A stretch of 20,120 nt of DNA from JBAYJY01 sp041664945 (GTDB lineage: Bacteria > UBP15 > UBA6099). Shown here one piece after another: positions 15,139 through 20,120 of the stretch. The notes below the pieces were generated by a model that made no database searches, was not told where the DNA came from, and worked only from the letters and a program-made list of their open reading frames with translations. The stretch's first letter is position 1. Each line of letters begins with the position of its first letter. The stretch covers positions 1 to 20,120 of the forward strand of contig JBAYJY010000078.1 of NCBI GenBank assembly GCA_041664945.1, given 5' to 3'. Made by a program: the position numbers and the translations under genes.

Positions 15139-15144
15139 ATTATA
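15139..15144 (-). promoter_or_regulatory. TATAAT box of the channel gene, close to leaderless
   Basis: A perfect TATAAT on the minus strand ends 10 bases before the ATG at 15128. Transcription would start about 3-5 bases before the start codon. There is no Shine-Dalgarno site at normal distance; only GAG touches the ATG. The -35 region (CGGAAG at 17-base spacing) is poor. Confidence 0.45.
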
Positions 15145-15171
15145 CCTTAATTTCGATCGCGCTTCCGCGCC

Positions 15172-15181
15172 TTGCCGGCAA
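15172..15181. other. Ten-base perfect palindrome TTGCCGGCAA
   Basis: The palindrome lies between the end of the SGNH gene and the channel promoter, with a second short stem GCGC-TTCC-GCGC at 15159-15170. Together they may form a weak transcript end for the SGNH gene or a site upstream of the channel promoter. No T run follows on the minus strand, so it is not called a terminator. Confidence 0.25.
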
Positions 15182-15187
15182 TAAAAA

Positions 15188-16417
15188 TTACTTCTCCGGA
15201 ATCATGCCGTACCGCGCCATCGCCCGCGCTATGGCTTCCGCCGCCGCCGCGTGGCCGCGCGCGTTCCAGTGCCCGTTGCCGGTGATATGATATCGCGGCC
15301 AGTCGTAGCCCTCCGGAGCGCGCATCTTTTTAAGCATCTCCTTCTCCAGATTCAGCGTCCTGATCCCCTTGCGCCGGCAGAAGTTCTCCATCTCCGCCAT
15401 TCCCGTCGAGTTCACCGTCAGCTTGCCCCGCTCGTAGCCGAACGCGGGCAGCAGAACGAGCAGAAACTTCACCCCCCGCGCTCGACACCCGGCGTCCAAG
15501 CCCTCGACCGCCAACTGCAAACGCTTCATGTTTTCGAACCCCGAGCGTTGCCGCTCTCCGCCTCCCGCGCTCTTGTTCTTCATCACGTACGGAAGATAAT
15601 ATGTGCGGAACAGCAAATCCCGGTAAAATGTATTCAGTCGCAGCCGGTTCAGAAACCGGAACCTCGACGGCCTCATTATCGGATTATCGGCATTCTTGTT
15701 TTCGAAATTGCCGTACTGCCCTTTTTTGTTGATGCGCAACATGCGCGACGCCACCGACAGCGGCAGCCCGCGCGCGTCCTTTTCCGGCCAATCGTTGTTC
15801 GAGATGTCGAACAAGTCGTTTACAGGCATCGAGGCGACGATCACGATGTCCGGCTCAAGCGCGAAACCCTTTTGCTGCATGTAGACATAATAAGTGTCCG
15901 GCGAATAACCGGCGGTGTACCCGGCGTTGAGCGCCTCCGCCCGGCGGCCCGAGGGCGCCAGCTTTCTGTTAAGAATTTCGCCGAGCCTCGCGGAGAATGT
16001 TTCGCTGTCTTTCACTCCCTCGCCGAACGTCCACGAATCGCCCATTATCAGCGCTCTGTAAACCCCCGCGCCTTTCTCCCGCGCTGCGTCGGCGCCGCGC
16101 ATTCCAAGATTGTTGGTCCGCACCGCTATTGGCTCTGAAACGCCGGTCGCTTTCATTGAAACTCTTTCGCCGGGCCGCATGCTGATTGGTATTAAAACAT
16201 CCGGGTCGATGCGGAAAATATCCAGGCCTTTCCGGAAGTCCTCCGTTCTGTTCTTTTCCAGAGGCGGATAAATATCGGCGAACCTGAACGCGATCTCTGC
16301 GATCGCGAGAAGCGCCGCAAGCGCTATCGCAAAAAGCGCGATGTCGAACGCGAATCCAGCCGCCCGGCGTCCGCTTCCGCCTGTATGCTTTTCGCTATTT
16401 TTTACGTTTTTATTCAT
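15188..16417 (-). CDS. Membrane-anchored SGNH/GDSL hydrolase, partner of the MBOAT protein
   Basis: 409 residues. A basic N-terminus and one membrane segment at about 22-44 place the rest in the periplasm. Block I of the SGNH fold is IMGDSWTFGEG with the nucleophile S128; block II is NAGYTAG (G166); block III is PVND (N200); block V is H-W-N-A-R-G-H at 383-389. The Asp usually found two residues before the catalytic His (D-x-H) is Asn381 here. It lies 17 bases after the MBOAT gene and is certainly cotranscribed with it. In such pairs, as with AlgI and AlgJ/AlgX, the MBOAT protein moves acetyl groups across the membrane and the SGNH protein places them on, or removes them from, an exported polysaccharide. 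The acceptor polysaccharide is not shown by this window. Confidence 0.83.
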   Translation of the reverse strand: MNKNVKNSEKHTGGSGRRAAGFAFDIALFAIALAALLAIAEIAFRFADIYPPLEKNRTEDFRKGLDIFRIDPDVLIPISMRPGERVSMKATGVSEPIAVRTNNLGMRGADAAREKGAGVYRALIMGDSWTFGEGVKDSETFSARLGEILNRKLAPSGRRAEALNAGYTAGYSPDTYYVYMQQKGFALEPDIVIVASMPVNDLFDISNNDWPEKDARGLPLSVASRMLRINKKGQYGNFENKNADNPIMRPSRFRFLNRLRLNTFYRDLLFRTYYLPYVMKNKSAGGGERQRSGFENMKRLQLAVEGLDAGCRARGVKFLLVLLPAFGYERGKLTVNSTGMAEMENFCRRKGIRTLNLEKEMLKKMRAPEGYDWPRYHITGNGHWNARGHAAAAEAIARAMARYGMIPEK

Positions 16418-16434
16418 ATCGTCTTCAATCCGGA

Positions 16435-17853
16435 CTAAAACTGAAAATATATAAACGGAATCCTCTGCAGGCTCGGCCTGAAGAGGATCAGCGCCGCCGC
16501 CGCCAACGCGTAAATAAGCGCCCGACGCCTCGGCGCCAGCCGCTCGAACCAGTTGGTTCCCAGTGATGTCCCAAGCGAAAAGAGCGAGTAGAATCCGGCC
16601 GCGACAAACAGCGTCGACTTAATGTACGGCTTGATCGCCGCCTTGAAATCGCCTGTGTAATGCGTGAATGCGCTGAAAAACGCCAGCGCGTCTGAAAGGT
16701 TCGCCGCCCTGAAGAAAATCCAGCCGGCCGCCACGAAATTGAATGTCAGCGCGATCCCGAGCGCGCGCGCCGCAGGCAGCGCTCCCAGCGCGGCCGCGAG
16801 GCGCCGCCCCGCCGCCGTCCGGTTGTATATGTTGTAGCATATCAGCAACAATCCGTGGTAGGCGCCCCAGATGACGAAGTTCCACGACGCTCCGTGCCAC
16901 AGCCCGACGAGCGCCATCGTCACGAACAGATTGAAAAGAATCCGGGTCAGCCGCGCCCGCGAGCCGCCCAGCGATATGTACAGATAATCCCGCATCCAGC
17001 GCGACAGCGTCATGTGCCACCGCCGCCAGAACTCGCCTATGTTCGGCGAAAAATACGGCGCCGCGAAATTCGGCGGCAGCGTTATTCCGAACAGCCGCGC
17101 GGACCCGAGCGCTATCAGCGTGTATCCGGAAAAATCGAAATATATCTGGAACGTGTATGCGTACGTCCCGAACAGCGCCGACCACGTCGTCAGCGCCGCC
17201 GTGTTTCCGAAAATGCCGTCCGCAAACACCGAAATGCCGTCCGCGATCACGAGCTTTTGGAACATGCCGAGCAGTATCATCCTCACGCCGCGGTCAACCT
17301 CGGACCATGACGCAGGCTCGTAAAGCTTCTGCCCGAAGAACTCGCGCGCCCTTACAATCGGGCCGGCCACAAGCGTCGGGAAAAACGCGCCGAAAAGAAA
17401 GAAATCCGAAAACCTTTTACGCTCCTCGAAATCGCCCCGGAAGGTGTCTATCGTGTAGCTCATCAGGTGAAACGTATAGAAAGAGATGCCGAGCGGCAAC
17501 ACAATATTGAAGTGCGGAGGCGTCGCGCTTACTCCGGCCAGGCCGATCGCCTGGCAGCCGGCCAGAATGAAAAAATTCAGGTATTTGAAAAAGCCGATGC
17601 AGCCGAGGTCGAACGCGAGCGCGGAAATGAAAAACAGCCTGCGCCGCCGCGGGTTGGCCATGCCGAAACGGGTGAAGAAGAAATTGACCGCCACCACGAG
17701 CATGAGGAGCGCGAACGCGGGAACCGACCACCAGATGTAAAACGCCACGCAGCCGGCGATCAGCGCCCACTTGCGGCCGGCGGGCGGCGCGAGCCGGTAG
17801 GCCGCGAACACGGCGCACAACAGCGCCAGATATTCGATTGAACTAAAAAGCAT
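16435..17853 (-). CDS. MBOAT family O-acyltransferase, AlgI-like
   Basis: 472 residues, many membrane segments, and the usual length of the AlgI/DltB group. Family signatures are clear: PLGISFYTFHLMSYTID at 120-136, AGPIVR at 163-168, YFDFSGYTLIALGSARLFGI at about 238-257, FWRRWHMTLSRWMRDYLYI at 275-293 and GLWHGASWNF at 317-326, with H320 the invariant catalytic histidine and H280 the second conserved one. It transfers an acyl (probably acetyl) group across the inner membrane for O-acylation of an extracellular polymer. AGGA lies 5 bases before the ATG. It is the first gene of a two-gene unit with the SGNH hydrolase. AlgI-like is a family statement; alginate itself is not implied, since no alginate genes are present. 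Confidence 0.93.
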   Translation of the reverse strand: MLFSSIEYLALLCAVFAAYRLAPPAGRKWALIAGCVAFYIWWSVPAFALLMLVVAVNFFFTRFGMANPRRRRLFFISALAFDLGCIGFFKYLNFFILAGCQAIGLAGVSATPPHFNIVLPLGISFYTFHLMSYTIDTFRGDFEERKRFSDFFLFGAFFPTLVAGPIVRAREFFGQKLYEPASWSEVDRGVRMILLGMFQKLVIADGISVFADGIFGNTAALTTWSALFGTYAYTFQIYFDFSGYTLIALGSARLFGITLPPNFAAPYFSPNIGEFWRRWHMTLSRWMRDYLYISLGGSRARLTRILFNLFVTMALVGLWHGASWNFVIWGAYHGLLLICYNIYNRTAAGRRLAAALGALPAARALGIALTFNFVAAGWIFFRAANLSDALAFFSAFTHYTGDFKAAIKPYIKSTLFVAAGFYSLFSLGTSLGTNWFERLAPRRRALIYALAAAALILFRPSLQRIPFIYFQF

Positions 17854-17891
17854 AAGCGTCCTGTGCCGCCCAAGCTCGGGCGCGATGTTAA

Positions 17892-17921
17892 AGTTTAAAT
17901 TGATATAGGATTAAAAGGCAA
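17892..17921 (-). promoter_or_regulatory. Candidate promoter of the MBOAT-SGNH unit
   Basis: On the minus strand TTGCCT (17916-17921) and TAAACT (17892-17897) are 18 bases apart, giving a start near 17885 and a leader of about 30 bases. A TATATC lies inside the spacer as an alternative -10. No hairpin terminator of the upstream RelA gene is seen in 17922-17949, so read-through is possible. Confidence 0.35.
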
Positions 17922-17949
17922 GCGTTGGCGCGAGGAAGAATGATTCTGA

Positions 17950-20097
17950 TCAGCTTTTCCGGCGGGCGGAAAGCACGTCGTCGATGCGGTTGATTCTTGG
18001 CAGTATTTTATCCAGGTCATCGATTCCGGCGACTTCGAGCCGCATTGTTGTTATCGCGGACGAATTCTTCAGAACCTTGGATTTCACCTCTGTTATGTTG
18101 AGCTTCGCCTCGCTGACTATGGCGAGGATTTCCTGAAGCACGCCGACGCGGTCTATCGTGTGCGTCTCGATCTCGGTGTTGTAAATATTTTGCGTTGTGT
18201 CATCCCACGAGACTTGAATTATGCGTTCCCCGGATTCGAGCGCCGCGCGGATATTTGCGCATTCGCGCCTGTGGATGGCCAGCCCGTGCCCGCGCGTGAC
18301 GAACCCGACAATGTCGTCGCCCGGCAGCGGAAAACAGCATTTCGGAAACGAAACCATGACGTCGTGAAAACCCTCGACAATGACGTCCTGCTTCCGTTTT
18401 CGCGGCCGCGTGACGCGCACCCGCGCCGGCGCGCCGCCCTCCATCTCTTCCTTCGCTATCAGCTCGCGGTAGGACCGCCGGTACCGCTCGGTCACCGACT
18501 CGATCGCAACGTCGCCGCAGCCGATCGCCGCGTAGAGGTCGTCCTCTTCCTTGAAATTGAACGCGCGCAGAATCTCGGCCATCTCGATCTTTTCGAGCAG
18601 GTCTTTTCGCTTGAGGCCGACACGCGCTATTTCGCGCTGCAGCATCGAGCGGCCGTGGATGATGTTCTCCTCGCGGTCCGCTTTTTTGAACCACTGGCGG
18701 ATCTTGTTGCGCGCTATCGAACTGGCGGCGAAGCGAAGCCAGTCGCGGCTCGGCGCGCCGCCCTTTTGCGTCATGACATCCACCACATCGCCGTTGCGCA
18801 ACTTCTGGTCGATCGGCGCGATGCGCCCGTTAATCTTCACGCCCCGGCAGGTGTTGCCGACTCCCGAATGAATGCGGTAGGCGAAATCGATCCCCGTCGC
18901 GCCCACCGGCAGCGGAATGACTTTCCCCATCGGCGTCAGCGCGAACACGCGGTCTTCCTGCGCGTCGATCACTATGCTGTCCATCAGCTTGTCGTCATTA
19001 GATTCCTTCTTGCCGTCGTCCGCCACCTGCCGCACCCAGCCCAGCGCGTCCGCCCCCGGTTTTTTCTCTGGAGCTACCGTTTCCTTATAGCTGAAGTGCG
19101 CCGCGACTCCGTACTCAGCGCGCATGTGCATGTCCCACGTTCGTATCTGAATCTCGACCGGCTGCCCGTTCGGCGATATCACAACCGTGTGAATGCTCTG
19201 GTAGCCGTTCGGCTTCGGAACCGCGATATAGTTGTCGAACTCCTCCGTCACCGGCGTCCACTGAACGTGCAGAATCGCGAGAACCTGATAACATTCCGGC
19301 GTCGACTGGGTAATGATTCTGATTGCCGCGAGATCGTAGAGGTCGTTGAAGCCCTTGTTTTGCCGCAGCATCTTCTGGTAAGTGCTGTAAAGCCTCTTCG
19401 TGCGGCCCGTGATGTGCACCTTCAGATCATGCTCCTTGAAGATATCCTTGAGCATGCTGATGATGTTGGAGACGGCTTCCTCGCGCTTTTGTGCGGTGGC
19501 GCCGGCGAGCCGCTTGAGCCTCTCGTATTCCACGGGGTTGAGAAACTCGAAACAGAGGTCTTCGAGTTCTGATTTTATCTGCGAGAGCCCGAGCCTGTGC
19601 GCGAGCGGAGTCAGAATTTCGAGCGTTTCCTGAGCGAAGACTTTCCGCGATTCCTCCGGCGCGCCGCCGAGATGCCGCATCAGGTCCAGCCGCGAGGCGA
19701 GCTTGATCACCAACAGTTGCACGTTGCCGGACAGCGCCACCATCATCTCGCGCAGCAGCGCCGCCTGCTCGCGCCGCTCTGTCGAGAATTGGAGGCAGCG
19801 CATCTCTTCGAGACGGCGAACGAGATCTGCGACGCTCTTTCCGATCCGCGGATCCTTCGCGGCCAGCGTCCCGGCGCCCATCAGCAACGCCGCGCACAAC
19901 CCGTCGGCGCCGAGGTTGAACGACGAAAGAATCAGCGCCGTTTCAAGGCAATGCCTGAGCAGCGGCCGCCCGTCCGGAATCATCCGGTCGCCGTATATCC
20001 CGCTCGCCAGCTCGTGCGCGTGGTCGATCAGACCGATGTCCGTGACCGCGTCGTACTGCTTCGCGTTATCCTTTATCTGTTTTAAAATATCTTCCAT
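17950..20097 (-). CDS. relA: RelA/SpoT family (p)ppGpp synthetase with degenerate HD domain
   Basis: 715 residues, full length for the family. GGAG lies 10 bases before the ATG. Residues about 25-190 are the HD hydrolase region, but its metal motifs are lost: H49 remains, while the HD and ED pairs fall at L-L-M-G-A-G-T (71-77), and the usual A-D-R-L-H-N-M-R is A-S-R-L-D-L-M-R. The synthetase region (about 225-340) is intact: GRTKRLYSTYQKM, YDLAAIRI with D255, PKPNGYQSIHTVV and VEIQIRT with E315. The motif that is R-x-K-D in bifunctional enzymes is E286-F-D-N here, like the acidic E-x-D-D of synthetase-only RelA. TGS domain at about 382-442, the conserved C587-C588 with H609 and C613, and an ACT domain at about 640-713 follow. 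It should make (p)ppGpp from ATP and GDP/GTP in response to amino-acid starvation at the ribosome, without hydrolysing it. Confidence 0.93.
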   Translation of the reverse strand: MEDILKQIKDNAKQYDAVTDIGLIDHAHELASGIYGDRMIPDGRPLLRHCLETALILSSFNLGADGLCAALLMGAGTLAAKDPRIGKSVADLVRRLEEMRCLQFSTERREQAALLREMMVALSGNVQLLVIKLASRLDLMRHLGGAPEESRKVFAQETLEILTPLAHRLGLSQIKSELEDLCFEFLNPVEYERLKRLAGATAQKREEAVSNIISMLKDIFKEHDLKVHITGRTKRLYSTYQKMLRQNKGFNDLYDLAAIRIITQSTPECYQVLAILHVQWTPVTEEFDNYIAVPKPNGYQSIHTVVISPNGQPVEIQIRTWDMHMRAEYGVAAHFSYKETVAPEKKPGADALGWVRQVADDGKKESNDDKLMDSIVIDAQEDRVFALTPMGKVIPLPVGATGIDFAYRIHSGVGNTCRGVKINGRIAPIDQKLRNGDVVDVMTQKGGAPSRDWLRFAASSIARNKIRQWFKKADREENIIHGRSMLQREIARVGLKRKDLLEKIEMAEILRAFNFKEEDDLYAAIGCGDVAIESVTERYRRSYRELIAKEEMEGGAPARVRVTRPRKRKQDVIVEGFHDVMVSFPKCCFPLPGDDIVGFVTRGHGLAIHRRECANIRAALESGERIIQVSWDDTTQNIYNTEIETHTIDRVGVLQEILAIVSEAKLNITEVKSKVLKNSSAITTMRLEVAGIDDLDKILPRINRIDDVLSARRKS

Positions 20098-20120
20098 CTC
20101 AAAACCGCTCCATGCAACTA

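Noticed and set aside
15251..16138. Plus-strand open frame of 295 codons
   Set aside because: Shadow of the SGNH hydrolase gene; rich in Arg, His and Pro as expected from antisense of GC-rich code.
17922..17949. Terminator after the RelA gene
   Set aside because: Only a 3-bp GCG/CGC stem is seen, too short to call.
18160..19572. Plus-strand open frame of 470 codons
   Set aside because: Antisense to RelA, whose domains are complete on the minus strand; the translation has no recognisable domain.

Overview
The window is dense bacterial coding DNA of fairly high GC with one AT-rich intergenic island (about 5020-5350). Signal peptides, an MBOAT/SGNH acyl-transfer pair and a large secreted repeat protein suggest a didermic (Gram-negative type) bacterium, probably from a poorly sampled environmental lineage. 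The lineage cannot be named from sequence alone. No rRNA, tRNA, IS element, integrase or CRISPR array was seen.

Layout. (1) 1-4930, minus strand: the N-terminal 1643 codons of a very large exported protein built mostly of fibronectin type III-like repeats of about 101 residues; its C-terminus lies beyond the left edge. (2) 4931-5352: AT-rich divergent intergenic region. (3) 5353-6363, plus: an exported protein with 12 cysteines and no recognised family. (4) 6500-14039, plus: a tight six-gene block that looks like one operon: a protein with two SCP2-like lipid-binding domains, two paralogous two-domain radical SAM proteins, a membrane-anchored DUF192 protein, a GT-B glycosyltransferase and a multi-pass membrane protein. 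(5) 14070-15128, minus: a two-TM potassium channel fused to an RCK domain. (6) 15188-17853, minus: an AlgI-like MBOAT acyltransferase followed by a membrane-anchored SGNH hydrolase. (7) 17950-20097, minus: a full-length RelA/SpoT-family protein whose HD hydrolase motifs are lost and whose synthetase motif is of the RelA (acidic EXDD-like) type.

The strongest candidate for an undescribed system is the 6500-14039 block. Radical SAM protein 1 carries two CxxxCxxC cluster motifs. Its downstream paralogue keeps only the second, and its N-terminal half looks like an eroded radical SAM domain. Both share the same C-terminal auxiliary cysteine pattern (C-x29/28-C-x2-C-x5-C-x-G-V-R-R). Pairing such enzymes with a double SCP2 protein suggests chemistry on a hydrophobic or lipid-like substrate, with the DUF192, glycosyltransferase and membrane proteins acting later or at the membrane. 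This is inference from gene order and motifs. The MBOAT/SGNH pair is the usual arrangement for O-acetylation of an exported polysaccharide. The channel and RelA genes are ordinary housekeeping neighbours with some sequence oddities.
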